NCBI RefSeq assembly: GCF_003332275.1 | Contig: NZ_QOVA01000002.1 | Span: 411,322-475,321, forward strand | Length of the DNA stretch: 64,000 nucleotides | Source: Edaphovirga cremea | GTDB taxonomy: Bacteria; Pseudomonadota; Gammaproteobacteria; Enterobacterales; Enterobacteriaceae | Reading direction: 5' to 3' | Shown: one piece after another, positions 7,620-16,961 of the stretch | Layout: every line of letters begins with the position of its first letter | Numbering within the stretch: the stretch's first letter is position 1 | Position numbers and translations under genes: made by a program | The notes under the pieces: generated by a model | What the model was told of the DNA's origin: nothing | The model's input: only the letters and a program-made list of their open reading frames with translations | Database searches by the model: none

Positions 7620-9263
7620 TTAACCGCAGCGGTTACATCTAGAAGCCTGAATCTGCTGGAAGAAATCATTACCTTTATCGTCTACCAGAATAAAGGCCGG
7701 GAAATCCTCAACTTCAATCTTCCAGATTGCTTCCATACCCAGTTCAGGGTATTCCACACATTCCAGACTCTTGATGCTGTTTTGTGCCAGAACGGCTGCC
7801 GGTCCGCCAATACTGCCCAGATAAAACCCGCCATGTTTGTGGCAGGCATCTGTTACCTGTTGGCTGCGATTGCCTTTTGCCAGCATGATCATACTGCCAC
7901 CTTGGGATTGCAGCAGATCCACGTAAGAATCCATACGACCTGCAGTTGTCGGCCCTAAAGAACCAGACGCATATCCTTCTGGCGTTTTAGCTGGACCCGC
8001 ATAATAGATCGGATGATCTTTAATATATTGTGGCAGGCCCTCACCGTTATCCAGGCGCTCTTTCAGTTTGGCATGGGCAATGTCACGTCCCACAATAATG
8101 GTGCCGCTCAGAGACAGGCGGGTAGAAACCGGGTATTGCGACAGCTCTTTTAAAATGTCTGCCATCGGACGGTTGAGATCAATCCTAACAACCTGACCTT
8201 CGTTGCTCTGGCGCAAATGTTCAGGGATATATTTACCCGGATTTTGCTCCAGCGTTTCCAGCCAGACACCTTTACGATTAATCTTGCCTTTGATATTTCG
8301 GTCAGCAGAGCAGGAAACCCCCATCCCGACCGGGCATGATGCCCCATGACGCGGCAAGCGAACGACCCGCACGTCGTGAGCAAAATATTTACCGCCGAAC
8401 TGCGCACCCAAACCCAATTGTTGTGCCGCTTCCAAGAGTTCCTGCTCCAGCACGACATCACGGAAAGCCTGCCCATGTTCATTACCTTCGGTGGGCAAAC
8501 CATCGTAATACTTGGTTGACGCCAGTTTTACCGTTTTCAGCGTGCTTTCAGCAGAAGTACCGCCGATGACAAACGCAATGTGGTATGGCGGGCAGGCGGC
8601 TGTACCCAAGGTCTGCATTTTCGCGACCAGGAATTCTTTCAGTTTTCCCGGTGTCAGCAGCGCTTTGGTTTCCTGGTACAGATAGGTTTTATTGGCTGAA
8701 CCGCCGCCTTTGGTGACGAAGAGGAATTTATAATCTTCGCCTTCAGTGCTGTACAGGTCGATCTGCGCAGGCAGGTTAGTGCCGGTGTTCACTTCCTGGT
8801 ACATATCCAGCGCGGCGTTTTGCGAGTAGCGCAGGTTATCTTCGATAAAGGTGTTGTAGACTCCGCGCGATAAGGCTTCAGCATCGTCGCTGTTGGTCCA
8901 GACGCGTTGGCCTTTTTTGCCCACGATAAGTGCCGTGCCGGTATCCTGACAGGTTGGCAAAATGCCCTTGGCCGAGATTTCAGAATTACGCAGGAATTGC
9001 AGGGCAACGTATCTGTCATTTTCGCTGGCTTGCGGGTCATCCAGAATGGCGGCAACTTGCTTTTGGTGGGCAGGGCGCAGGAGGAAAGAGGCATCGTGGA
9101 ACGCATGTTGGGCCAGGAGGGTGAGGGCTTCTGGCTCAACTTTCAGAATATCTTGCCCTTCAAACTGCGCGACAGAAACATGATCACTACTAAGAAGATG
9201 GTATTCAGTATCGTCTTCACCTAGCGGGAAGGGGTCCTGATAGTGGAACGGTTTATTTGACAT
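7620..9263 (-). CDS. fumA: Class I (iron-sulfur) fumarate hydratase FumA
   Basis: A 547-residue oxygen-sensitive [4Fe-4S] fumarase of the TCA cycle, converting fumarate to malate. The protein aligns almost end to end with E. coli FumA (548 residues): PTCQDTGTA contains the first cluster Cys, [18 protein letters not shown] the other two, and the C-terminal beta domain ends in the usual [12 protein letters not shown] and FFQQIQ. The start was set at 9263 ([14 protein letters not shown]), which matches FumA; the open frame continues 17 codons further into the repeat-rich leader. An FNR-like site lies about 115 bp upstream. The minus-strand gene ends in a strong terminator. Confidence 0.96.
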   Translation of the reverse strand: MSNKPFHYQDPFPLGEDDTEYHLLSSDHVSVAQFEGQDILKVEPEALTLLAQHAFHDASFLLRPAHQKQVAAILDDPQASENDRYVALQFLRNSEISAKGILPTCQDTGTALIVGKKGQRVWTNSDDAEALSRGVYNTFIEDNLRYSQNAALDMYQEVNTGTNLPAQIDLYSTEGEDYKFLFVTKGGGSANKTYLYQETKALLTPGKLKEFLVAKMQTLGTAACPPYHIAFVIGGTSAESTLKTVKLASTKYYDGLPTEGNEHGQAFRDVVLEQELLEAAQQLGLGAQFGGKYFAHDVRVVRLPRHGASCPVGMGVSCSADRNIKGKINRKGVWLETLEQNPGKYIPEHLRQSNEGQVVRIDLNRPMADILKELSQYPVSTRLSLSGTIIVGRDIAHAKLKERLDNGEGLPQYIKDHPIYYAGPAKTPEGYASGSLGPTTAGRMDSYVDLLQSQGGSMIMLAKGNRSQQVTDACHKHGGFYLGSIGGPAAVLAQNSIKSLECVEYPELGMEAIWKIEVEDFPAFILVDDKGNDFFQQIQASRCNRCG

Positions 9264-9285
9264 AATTTTCTCACATGCAACATCA

Positions 9286-9358
9286 GTTAGCGAAACCAAT
9301 CGTTGGCAAAACAATCGTTCGTAAACCCAAAGCGATCGTTAGCAAAACCAAGCCGATA
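9286..9358. repeat. Imperfect short direct repeats in the fumA leader
   Basis: Four imperfect copies of a GTTNGCAAAACC-like unit, starting at 9286, 9302, 9317 and 9338 (spacing 16, 15 and 21 bp), lie 23-95 bp upstream of the fumA ATG. They could be a repeated regulator site or part of the mRNA leader. No known family is recognised. Confidence 0.6.
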
Positions 9359-9375
9359 TATTTTTTACTATGACT

Positions 9376-9389
9376 TTGATCATGATCCT
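9376..9389 (-). promoter_or_regulatory. FNR-like site upstream of fumA
   Basis: TTGATCATGATCCT matches the FNR consensus TTGAT-N4-ATCAA at 8 of 10 positions. It lies 113-126 bp upstream of the fumA ATG. In E. coli fumA is controlled by oxygen-responsive regulators, so the site is plausible. Confidence 0.4.
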
Positions 9390-9633
9390 ACTACAGATTG
9401 TGATGGCTAAGCGACGCGCCAGACCTCGTTCTAGCGTATTGATCCCATTTTCTTTACTTATTAATAGCGCCGAACGAATCATGGTGGGAAACTATCTAAT
9501 GGTCGTCTTGTTCCACTCTATTTGCTAAAAACTCCGCTAGCCATTTTTCTGCTAACTTTGATGATCCAATTCATTGCGTATCCCCGGCGGGCGCTCGCTG
9601 ATGCTTTAGTGCAAAAGCATGTTCAGAACTACA

Positions 9634-9674
9634 TTGTACAAGTTATTGTCAGTATGGTTTTTCCCCTCTATAAT
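9634..9674 (+). promoter_or_regulatory. yefM-yoeB promoter with TGTACA operator
   Basis: A TTGTCA -35 (9646-9651) and TATAAT -10 (9669-9674) are separated by exactly 17 bp. The 8-bp palindrome TTGTACAA (9634-9641) just upstream has the TGTACA core that YefM recognises in E. coli. This suggests normal autorepression by the antitoxin and the YefM-YoeB complex. Confidence 0.7.
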
Positions 9675-9710
9675 AGTGCCTGAAGAATCAGCATGAAAAG
9701 GGGACATGTA

Positions 9711-9962
9711 ATGAGAACAATTAGTTATAGCGAGGCCCGTCAAAATTTGTCTGCAACTATGGTGCAGACCGTTGAAGATCGAGCGCCAATTTTAATTACC
9801 CGTCAGAATGGGACCTCTTGCGTCCTGATGTCACTCGACGAATTTGAGTCTCTGGAAGAAACGGCTTACCTGTTGCGTTCACCGGCCAATGCCAAGCGCT
9901 TGATGGACTCCATTGAGGAATTGAGGACAGGAAAAGGAATTCAAAAGGAACTTGAAGATTGA
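9711..9962 (+). CDS. yefM: Antitoxin YefM
   Basis: An 83-residue Phd/YefM-family antitoxin that neutralises YoeB and represses its own promoter. The protein is nearly identical in pattern to E. coli Yef[18 protein letters not shown] at the N-terminus (DNA-binding), [25 protein letters not shown] in the toxin-binding half, and an acidic disordered end. The ATG at 9711 was chosen because the family begins there and AAGGGGA lies at 9698-9704; an ATG six codons upstream is in frame. The stop codon overlaps the yoeB start. Confidence 0.95.
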   Translation: MRTISYSEARQNLSATMVQTVEDRAPILITRQNGTSCVLMSLDEFESLEETAYLLRSPANAKRLMDSIEELRTGKGIQKELED

Positions 9963-10213
9963 AGATTACTTTTTCAAGTCATTCTTGGGATGATTATCTT
10001 TATTGGCAACAAACAGACAAGAAGATTCTTAAGAGAATTAACGAACTTGTTAAGGATATTCAAAGAACCCCCTTTGAGGGAAAGGGTAAACCGGAGCCTC
10101 TTAAACATAATCTGGCAGGATTCTGGTCCCGTAGGATTACAGAGGAGCACCGGCTGGTTTATGAGATCTCCGGTGATAATGTGTTGATTGCGGCATGTCG
10201 TTACCATTACTGA
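9959..10213 (+). CDS. yoeB: Toxin YoeB (ribosome-dependent mRNA interferase)
   Basis: An 84-residue RelE-superfamily toxin that cuts mRNA in the ribosomal A site. Glu46, Arg65, His83 and Tyr84, the catalytic set known for E. coli YoeB, are all present ([18 protein letters not shown]). The start is TTG at 9959, overlapping the yefM TGA by four bases (TTGA), so translation is probably coupled and weak, which favours antitoxin excess. The stop codon lies inside a 15-bp perfect hairpin. Confidence 0.95.
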   Translation: MKITFSSHSWDDYLYWQQTDKKILKRINELVKDIQRTPFEGKGKPEPLKHNLAGFWSRRITEEHRLVYEISGDNVLIAACRYHY

Positions 10214-10239
10214 TTCAATGTTGCCATTGAATCAGTAAT
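10206..10239 (+). terminator. 15-bp perfect hairpin over the yoeB stop codon
   Basis: Fifteen bases at 10206-10220 pair perfectly with 10225-10239 around a TTGC loop. The yoeB TGA (10211-10213) is inside the left arm. A short T-rich stretch (ATTTT at 10242-10246) follows. It is probably the operon terminator or a 3' stabilising structure. Confidence 0.6.
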
Positions 10240-10300
10240 CAGATTTTACCCGCCGTATTATCGTTTGACCCGTGAAACGCTTTCGCAGATTCACTGGCTG

Positions 10301-10930
10301 TCAGAGACTAACCCGCATCCCCGTTTCATAGATCTGTTGCAGATATTTATTCTCCGTTGTCACTTTATCAGCCACTTCATCTCTCCAATGTTGCGGTTTA
10401 TTGAGCATTTCCGCGCACTGGATTTTACCCCCACCAGATGACAGACCTTCTGGAGAGATGGCCTGCATCATCCAGCATTCACGATATTTATCGGTAATCG
10501 GGAAAGGGGCAGCAAAGCCCAACTGACCTGCGTCAGGCTGAAAGCCATATTTCGGGTAATACTCTTTATGCCCCAAAACAAAAACGGCTTTTGATCCCAT
10601 CTCCCGTAGCTTTTGGATCCCGGCGTTGATGAGCAGGCCACCTACACCCTGACGCTGATAATCAGGCGTGACAGCCAGCGGTGCGAGGATGTGCATCAGC
10701 GGAGATGTTGGTTGCCCCTCAATGCGCACGGCAGTAAAAAGGATGTGACCAACGGCTCTGCCTTGATGATATGCAAGAAGAGAGAGCATCGGCTCGGCAC
10801 TCGCGTCCTCCAGCAGCTCTTGAACCAAATTGGCTTCTTTATTATAGCCAAACGCATTTTTTTCGACCGTTATAATGTCATCAATATCCTGATCGTCGGT
10901 CGTTTTTAACTCGATTCCATCCAAGAACAT
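10301..10930 (-). CDS. GNAT-family N-acetyltransferase (YhbS-like)
   Basis: A 209-residue GCN5-related acetyltransferase using acetyl-CoA. The acetyl-CoA pyrophosphate loop is PDYQRQGVGGLLINAGIQKL (about residues 89-108), preceded by the strand LAPLAVTP. The second half contains FVLGHKEYYPKYGF and FPITDKYRECWMMQAISPEGL, typical of the YhbS group. An AGGT ribosome site lies 7 bp before the ATG. The substrate is unknown. The gene stands alone. Confidence 0.8.
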   Translation of the reverse strand: MFLDGIELKTTDDQDIDDIITVEKNAFGYNKEANLVQELLEDASAEPMLSLLAYHQGRAVGHILFTAVRIEGQPTSPLMHILAPLAVTPDYQRQGVGGLLINAGIQKLREMGSKAVFVLGHKEYYPKYGFQPDAGQLGFAAPFPITDKYRECWMMQAISPEGLSSGGGKIQCAEMLNKPQHWRDEVADKVTTENKYLQQIYETGMRVSL

Positions 10931-11721
10931 TCTTATTACCTCACACCTGGTATTCGTTTCCCTAATGGCAAAATTTGCGCATACAAAGGCAGACTCACAA
11001 TTTTATATAATGAATTCGACACAAGAAAAATAGAGAGAGCGAAACTCATTTGAAACCACTTTTTTATGCGCGAAAGCGCGGAAAGAGCGGTGTGAGATAC
11101 GTTCATGCATCGATATTTCGTATAAATCAATAGCATCGCTCATGCATTAAGTAACACATTTGGTTTCTGCTGAATAAACAGAAAAACTTATTGATTAGAC
11201 ACAATATCCAACACAAAAACCTCGACGATAAAAACAGAAATAATAACGCAAAAAAATTATACCTTAGATATTGTAATAATAATAGTCTGAGTCTTTGATA
11301 AAAATCAAAAATTATCGCTCAAGGTTTAATGTACTCATAAGTTGTTTTGTTTTCATTGTCCGCTTTTTTCAAAAGCTCCGAATTATTTCTATAAATTTTA
11401 AAGCCATGTCTATAAGGTTAAAGAGTTTATTGGGAAAAGTACCCATTGATAGGCTGTTTTCAATGCAACTCTCTCGTTAACCTGAATGTGTAAATTAAGA
11501 GTGCATCAGGGAATGTGCCAGCAGAGATATATCAGCCAGGATTTCATTCTCATTACCAGATTAGCGTCAGTTCGTAGATAAAAGCCTGCCAGATAGTAAA
11601 AAATACTACGGAATTACTTTACGTAATTGTTAATTACCTTCCCGGCAGAGCGATCTTAAAAAAGGCACGTTTGTACCAGAAACTTGCCATGTGTTTCTTT
11701 TGTTAAGAAAGAGATGAGATT
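10931..11721. other. Long AT-rich upstream region of the acyl-CoA module
   Basis: About 790 bp without a supported gene. Open frames at 10936-11136 (minus) and 11295-11480 (plus) have no recognisable features or ribosome sites. The one clear element is a perfect FNR box at 11295-11308. The region probably holds a long leader or distant promoter for the SLC13 gene at 11722. Confidence 0.5.
11295..11308 (+). promoter_or_regulatory. Perfect FNR box
   Basis: TTGATAAAAATCAA matches TTGAT-N4-ATCAA at every defined position. A TTTAAT hexamer at 11325-11330 lies at a distance compatible with an FNR-activated promoter. The nearest downstream gene starts at 11722, so the leader would be about 390 nt. 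It fits oxygen-limited expression of the cai-like module. Confidence 0.6.
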
Positions 11722-13155
11722 ATGTTTAAATCTACAGCGTTAAGGATATGTGCAGGTATTCTGGCCGTCATAATCGCAATTTTCATTTCGCAAATGGATC
11801 CACCCGAAGGGCTTACTCCACAGTCCATGCTCGGGCTTGGGATCTTCCTGGCAACCGTGATTTTTTGGATTTTCGAAATCACCCCGGATTTTATCGCAGC
11901 AATCCTTATGTCGGTTTGCTGGGCAGCATTTGGCGCCGTGCCATTCAGTATCGCTTTCTCCGCCTATAATACGCCCACTTTCTGGTTAACCCTGGGGGCA
12001 TTTGGGCTTGCGGCGGCGATTGGTAAAAGCGGGCTGCTGACTCGAATTGCCAAAACGTTGATGCGGAAATTCCCTTTAACATTCAAAGGACAAGCTCTGG
12101 GGCTGCTGCTAACCGGTCTGGTGATTTCCCCCCTGATTCCAAGTACGACCACGAAGTCGACGTTAATGGCACCCTTCCCCAAAGCGATTGGCGAAATCAT
12201 GGGGTATGAGAAAAATAGCCGAGGTGCAGGTGGTTTGTTCGGCGCCATGTTTATTTCTGCTGCGGGAATGCAACCTGTATTTTTAAGCAGTTCATTTATC
12301 TGTTATGCCATATTTGCCTTGATGCCTGAATCAACAACCGCTTATATCAATTGGGGAACCTGGTTTTTAAATACCGCCATTTGGGCCACGGCTGTATTAG
12401 TGCTCCACTATATTGCGATTGTTATTCTGTATAAACCAGAAGCACATACCGCCCATTCTCAAGCCACCTCCGAAAATGTACTGAATGAAAAATTACCGCC
12501 CATGAGTAGGGATGAGAAAATTGTTATTTCCCTGTTGCTCATTTGTATTGTGCTCTGGGTAACAGAACGCATGCATGGAATAAACTCAGGCATCGTGGCG
12601 ACGGTCGCACTCTGTATTCTGGTTGCCACTAATGTACTTGACCGCAAATCATTCAAATCACATATCGTCTGGGATGCGCTGTTCATGCTGGGTGGCGTAC
12701 TCAACCTCTCCACCGTACTTCCTTACCTGAAAGTCGATAAATGGTTGGGTAATGCGCTTGGGCCAACCATTGTTCCGCTGATGTCGGAGAACGTCTACTT
12801 TTTCCTGACGGTGCTGGCCGTTGTTGTCTATCTCATTCGCTTTATCATCGTTTCCCAAACGGCTCTGGTGACTGTTTTCACCCTGATTTTTATCCCTTTC
12901 TGTGGCCCCGCCGGTATCAGCCCCTGGGTCATCGGTTTTGTGACCCTGGCTGCATGCGGTGTCTGGAACGTCAAATACCACAGTATTACATTCCTTGCCG
13001 CGCAATATGCGTCAGCGGCAGCCAGTGAAGATGGCGAACCCTATGTCACTCATGGGCAAATGATGAAGCTATCCGTCGTTTATATGATTGTAAGTATTGT
13101 TGGTACTTTATTGAGTATTCCATTTTGGCAATGGACTGGCTTGATAACGCAATAA
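11722..13155 (+). CDS. SLC13/DASS-family anion transporter
   Basis: A 477-residue inner-membrane symporter of the divalent anion:sodium family, with about 12 hydrophobic segments. The first half contains ISPLIPSTTTKSTLMAPFPKAI, the family's PSTTAR-like substrate and sodium motif, and a matching late segment has VSQTALVTVFTLIFIPF. Family members import di- and tricarboxylates such as succinate, tartrate or citrate. GAGATGAG lies before the ATG. It heads the cai-like operon, taking the place of the CaiT antiporter in E. coli, which suggests that the substrate is an anion rather than a betaine. The exact substrate is not known. Confidence 0.85.
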   Translation: MFKSTALRICAGILAVIIAIFISQMDPPEGLTPQSMLGLGIFLATVIFWIFEITPDFIAAILMSVCWAAFGAVPFSIAFSAYNTPTFWLTLGAFGLAAAIGKSGLLTRIAKTLMRKFPLTFKGQALGLLLTGLVISPLIPSTTTKSTLMAPFPKAIGEIMGYEKNSRGAGGLFGAMFISAAGMQPVFLSSSFICYAIFALMPESTTAYINWGTWFLNTAIWATAVLVLHYIAIVILYKPEAHTAHSQATSENVLNEKLPPMSRDEKIVISLLLICIVLWVTERMHGINSGIVATVALCILVATNVLDRKSFKSHIVWDALFMLGGVLNLSTVLPYLKVDKWLGNALGPTIVPLMSENVYFFLTVLAVVVYLIRFIIVSQTALVTVFTLIFIPFCGPAGISPWVIGFVTLAACGVWNVKYHSITFLAAQYASAAASEDGEPYVTHGQMMKLSVVYMIVSIVGTLLSIPFWQWTGLITQ

Positions 13156-13225
13156 TATCCGCCGGTACCGAACACGATATTGCGGTGGTACCGGTTATTT
13201 GCTCGACTCCTGGAGGCAATTGAAT

Positions 13226-14371
13226 ATGAACTTTAGCAGAACAGATGAACAACAAATTCTCTTGGAAAGCCTGGGTGAGTTCATCGCAAGGGATTTTCCA
13301 GATTCCTATTTTAAAGATTGCGATGCCCAACATAAGTATCCGATCGAATTTATGAAGGGATTATGTGATGCCGGTTTTGGGTTAATGGGGATCCCAGAGG
13401 AATATGGCGGTACACCTGTTGATGATCTGACCTTGATTATGTTTTGCGAGGAGGTGGCGAGATTGACAGGAACGTCATACCTGACCTCCTATTTGATCTA
13501 CGTTGACGATATCCTGACGTTTGGCAGTGATGAGCAGAAAAAAGTCACCATGGATTTGGTTTCCCAAGGAAAACCGTCCCTCTGTTTGGGTATTTCAGAA
13601 CCTCAGGCCGGTTCAGATAATTCTGCAATGACCGCGACTGCCACTCACAAGAACGGCAAGGTTTATATCAATGGGCATAAGACCTTTATTACCAATGCGA
13701 GCTTTTCCCCTTATATGCTCTGCATGACCCGTGATTTGGACAATCCCAAGCCGGTCAAAGGCATTAGCATGTGGTTCCTGCCTCTGGACAAAAAAGGGGT
13801 AAAAATTGAGAAACTGGACAAAGTGGGCTGGAACATGAGGCCATCTTGTGAAGTTTATATGGAAGATGTCGAGCTGGACGAAAAAGATCTGGTGGGTAAG
13901 CCCAATGAAGGTTTCTTCCAGTTAATGAAAAACTTTGAGATTGAGCGGCTCGTTATGTGTGCGGGATCATTAGGTTGTGCACAGGCTGCTTTTGATGATG
14001 CGTTGCTATATGCGACCCAGCGCGTTCAGTTCGGCCAAAAAATTGGCTCCTTCCAAATGATTCAGCAAAAGCTGGTCGATATGCAGATAAAACTGCATAA
14101 CATGCGCAATTTCCTCTACAAATGCGCATGGGAAAAAGACAACGGCATCTCTATTCAGATCACGTCGGCATTGGCAAAACGTTACTGTGCCCAGGCTGGA
14201 TGTGAAGTGGTGGATGAGGCCATGCAGATCTTTGGCTCCATCGGTTACACCAACGACCACCGCGTTTCCCGGATGTGGCGCGATCTCCGTGTTGGCCGTA
14301 TCGGTGGCGGCACGGATGAAATCATGGTCTATATCGCCGCCAAGGCCATGCTCAAGGCAGCAAGCAAATAA
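13226..14371 (+). CDS. CaiA-like acyl-CoA dehydrogenase (probable enoyl-CoA reductase)
   Basis: A 381-residue flavoprotein of the acyl-CoA dehydrogenase family, closest in memory to crotonobetainyl-CoA reductase CaiA (380 residues). ISEPQAGSDNSAM is the FAD/substrate loop, YATQRVQFGQKIGSFQMIQ the helical domain, and DEAMQIFGSIGYTNDHRVSRMWRDLRV the C-terminal signature in pieces. The Glu that precedes Gly-Thr in medium-chain dehydrogenases is Gly here (IGGGTDE), as in CaiA (SGGSDE), which supports the CaiA subgroup. GGAGG at 13212-13216 fixes the ATG at 13226. It should accept electrons from FixAB and reduce a C=C bond of a CoA thioester, but the direction cannot be read from sequence. Followed by the CaiB-like gene after 14 bp. 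Confidence 0.88.
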   Translation: MNFSRTDEQQILLESLGEFIARDFPDSYFKDCDAQHKYPIEFMKGLCDAGFGLMGIPEEYGGTPVDDLTLIMFCEEVARLTGTSYLTSYLIYVDDILTFGSDEQKKVTMDLVSQGKPSLCLGISEPQAGSDNSAMTATATHKNGKVYINGHKTFITNASFSPYMLCMTRDLDNPKPVKGISMWFLPLDKKGVKIEKLDKVGWNMRPSCEVYMEDVELDEKDLVGKPNEGFFQLMKNFEIERLVMCAGSLGCAQAAFDDALLYATQRVQFGQKIGSFQMIQQKLVDMQIKLHNMRNFLYKCAWEKDNGISIQITSALAKRYCAQAGCEVVDEAMQIFGSIGYTNDHRVSRMWRDLRVGRIGGGTDEIMVYIAAKAMLKAASK

Positions 14372-14385
14372 GAGGAGCAATTTCT

Positions 14386-15600
14386 ATGGATAAGAACAAT
14401 TTGCCTCCTGCGTTTGGCCCCCTTGCCGGGGTAAAGGTGCTGGTTTCTGGCGTCGCGTATGCGGGGCCATTCGCGGCAAGCCTGATGGCTGACTATGGGG
14501 CTGAAGTGCTTTCCATTGAGAGCACAGTCGCGCCTGATATGATCAGAACGGGCTCCGTATTTCAGCAAATGCACAGAAATCAGCGCGCTATTGCCATGAA
14601 CGTACCAACGGACGAAGGACGGGAGATATTTCTCAAGCTCATTAAAGAACACGATATTTTTATTGAAAGCTCAAAGGCTGGGCAATGGGGCCGCTGGGGA
14701 TTGGATGATGAGGCCCTTTGGGAAAGTAATCCAAAATTGGTCATTGCCCATGTCTCGGGATTTGGTCAAACGGGTCTGCCTGAATACACTTCAAGAGGAT
14801 CGTGGGATGCAATAGGGCAGGCTTTTGGTGGCATCAGTTCTATGAATGGACTGGCTGAACCTGAGCCTCCGATGATTACCAACCCTTATGTTTGCGACTA
14901 CTACACGGCCATTTATGCCTCCTGGGCCTGTTTGGCTGCCTATATAAAGGCGCAAAAAACAGGCAAAGGCGACAGCATCGATATTGCCCAGTATGAAACA
15001 CTGATTTACAGCATGGGTGATGCCTTGATGAATTATCTCAATAAAGGCATCGAATATAAGCGTGCGGGTCTCAATAATCCGAAATACGGCGCGTGGAAAA
15101 CCTATACCTGTAAAGACGGCAGCATCTATTGCGCTCCTGCCGGAATTAGCGCCATGAAAAAAGGATTGCCCTTCCTGGGCCTCCAACACGGCAGCGAGGA
15201 CATTCCTGAAAACTGGCAATTTACCCCTACCGGGACAAAAGGTGCCAAACTGCTGGAAGAGAAACTTGCTGAGTATTGTGCTGGCCGAACCGTTGATGAG
15301 GCGGACCGGGAATTGAATAAAGTAGGGATTTTGGCAAGTCCCATTATGACGCACGATAGAATGGAGGATCACCCGCAATACAAGGCGCGTCAGGTTATTG
15401 CCCAATGGGATGATGCTGACGGTAAACCGATTAAGGGACCCAATACACTACTGCGCTTTAAGAACAATCCCGGAACGATTTGGCGTGGCGCGCCCAAATA
15501 TGGAGCAGATAATGAAGAGGTGTTGTCTGGTTTGGGATATAGCGCTGAAGAGATCGCCGAGTTTTATAAGAGTAAAATTCTGACGAAGGTAACCTCTTGA
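14386..15600 (+). CDS. CaiB-like type III CoA-transferase
   Basis: A 404-residue family III CoA-transferase, the same length as E. coli CaiB (405). It moves CoA from one acyl-CoA to another acid. Shared segments are FGPLAGVKVLVSG at the N-terminus, NPKLVIAHVSGFGQTG at about 115-130, and FKNNPGTIWRGAPKYG near the end. The catalytic Asp that forms the acyl-anhydride is Asp171 in CDYYTAIY. RRNLHALSLN of CaiB is replaced by HRNQRAIAMN. GAGGAG precedes the ATG. With the CaiA-like enzyme it can form a cycle in which the reduced product-CoA donates CoA to a new substrate. The lack of the CaiD hydratase and CaiE separates this module from the carnitine pathway. Confidence 0.88.
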   Translation: MDKNNLPPAFGPLAGVKVLVSGVAYAGPFAASLMADYGAEVLSIESTVAPDMIRTGSVFQQMHRNQRAIAMNVPTDEGREIFLKLIKEHDIFIESSKAGQWGRWGLDDEALWESNPKLVIAHVSGFGQTGLPEYTSRGSWDAIGQAFGGISSMNGLAEPEPPMITNPYVCDYYTAIYASWACLAAYIKAQKTGKGDSIDIAQYETLIYSMGDALMNYLNKGIEYKRAGLNNPKYGAWKTYTCKDGSIYCAPAGISAMKKGLPFLGLQHGSEDIPENWQFTPTGTKGAKLLEEKLAEYCAGRTVDEADRELNKVGILASPIMTHDRMEDHPQYKARQVIAQWDDADGKPIKGPNTLLRFKNNPGTIWRGAPKYGADNEEVLSGLGYSAEEIAEFYKSKILTKVTS

Positions 15601-15619
15601 AAAGCGTCGAGATAAGGAT

Positions 15620-16888
15620 ATGAATATCAAATCTGCACAGCAGGTGATGACAGGAAGATCTGAAAGATTTGTTGTGATAATGATCTTCATTTCTTGCTTT
15701 CTTGGCATGATGGCTGACGGTGCAGATTTGATTATTCTCTCTTTTTGCCTGACCAAAATAAAGGCTGAGTTTGGCCTGACGAACATTCAGATTGGTGGGC
15801 TGGGAAGCGTGACGCTGATAGGCATGGCTATCGGCGGTATTTTTGGCGGATGGGCGGCGGATCGGTTTGGACGCGTCAAGACGGTGGTATGGAGTATCGC
15901 TGTTTTTTCAATCGGCACGGCAGCCATTGGTTTTTCGAGCAATTATGAGCAGATCGTTTTTTTCCGTTTCATTTCCGGTTTGGGTTTGGGAGCTGAGTAC
16001 GTTGTCTGCAATACCCTCATGGCTGAATTTGTTCCCACCAAATGGCGAACGACGGTATTGGGGGCATTACAATCAGGTTGGTCTGTGGGATATATTGTTG
16101 CGACAGCGTTGGCCGCCTACCTATTGCCTCTCTATGGTTGGCGCTGGTTATTCTATCTTTGCCTTATTCCCATCGTACTCGCTGTTTTCATCCGGGCATT
16201 TATTCCAGAACCTCCCGGTTGGTTGGCCTTGCAGAGGGAGAAACGTGCGCAAGGTAAATCAGGCCGGGTGCAAAAGAGGGGGTTGATTAAGACGATGGCG
16301 GAGAATCCGCTGCAACGTAGGGTACTGTTATTATGGATTTTGACATCATGCGCGCTGCAATTTGGCTATTTTGGTGTAAACACATGGTTTCCAGCGTATT
16401 TGGAACAAGAGTTGGCGATTGATTTCAGAACCCTGAGTGGATACATGGTCGGAGTTTATACCGCGATGATTCTGGGCAAGGTGATTGCGGGGTGGTTGGC
16501 AGATTATTTTGGCCGACGTATTGTCTTCTCCGTTTCCGCGGTGGCGACAGCATTTTTTCTGCCCGTGGTGGTTTTATATAATACACCGGACAATATTGCT
16601 TATCTGTTGGTTATCTTCGGATTTTTGTATGGCGCACCCTACGGAGTCAATGCAACGTATATGACAGAAAGCTTTGAAACCAGTATCAGAGGAAGTGCGG
16701 TGGGCTTTGCGTACAACATGGGACGCGTCGGTGCGGCGGCGGCCCCATTATTGATCGGCTATCTTGCCTCGTGGTCTATTGGATTAGGATTCTTGATTAT
16801 GGGAGGCGCTTATCTGCTTTGCGGGGCGATTCCGGCCTTGTTTATTAAAGAAAAACTCTATGATCCCCAAAGTTTGCAACGCGGATAG
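15620..16888 (+). CDS. MFS transporter, aromatic-acid:H+ symporter-like
   Basis: A 422-residue major facilitator with 12 hydrophobic segments. The loop 2-3 motif GWAADRFGRVKT, the DGADLIILSF segment in helix 1 (Asp motif of the AAHS group), and GLGLGAEYVVCNTLMAEFVP in helix 4 place it near organic-acid symporters. It begins 19 bp after the CaiB-like gene with AAGGAT before the ATG, so it is in the same operon. Two unrelated transporters (this one and the SLC13 protein) in one operon suggest separate uptake of substrate and export of product, or uptake of two related acids. Confidence 0.85.
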   Translation: MNIKSAQQVMTGRSERFVVIMIFISCFLGMMADGADLIILSFCLTKIKAEFGLTNIQIGGLGSVTLIGMAIGGIFGGWAADRFGRVKTVVWSIAVFSIGTAAIGFSSNYEQIVFFRFISGLGLGAEYVVCNTLMAEFVPTKWRTTVLGALQSGWSVGYIVATALAAYLLPLYGWRWLFYLCLIPIVLAVFIRAFIPEPPGWLALQREKRAQGKSGRVQKRGLIKTMAENPLQRRVLLLWILTSCALQFGYFGVNTWFPAYLEQELAIDFRTLSGYMVGVYTAMILGKVIAGWLADYFGRRIVFSVSAVATAFFLPVVVLYNTPDNIAYLLVIFGFLYGAPYGVNATYMTESFETSIRGSAVGFAYNMGRVGAAAAPLLIGYLASWSIGLGFLIMGGAYLLCGAIPALFIKEKLYDPQSLQRG

Positions 16889-16961
16889 AATCATTGCCTG
16901 TATACCCATAAATAATGCGAGGTGCAGGTAGGGAATTACAGGTAAAAAAGGAGGATGACTT

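Larger units (their letters stand above)
9264..9710. other. Divergent promoter region between fumA and yefM
   Basis: About 450 bp. It contains the fumA leader repeats (9286-9358), an FNR-like site (9376-9389), a 7-bp inverted repeat ATGCTTT / AAAGCAT (9601-9620), and the yefM operator and promoter. No gene is seen between 9315 and 9692. Confidence 0.5.

Noticed and set aside
11295..11480. 61-codon open frame starting in the FNR box
   Set aside because: It starts in a regulatory motif and the protein has no recognisable features.
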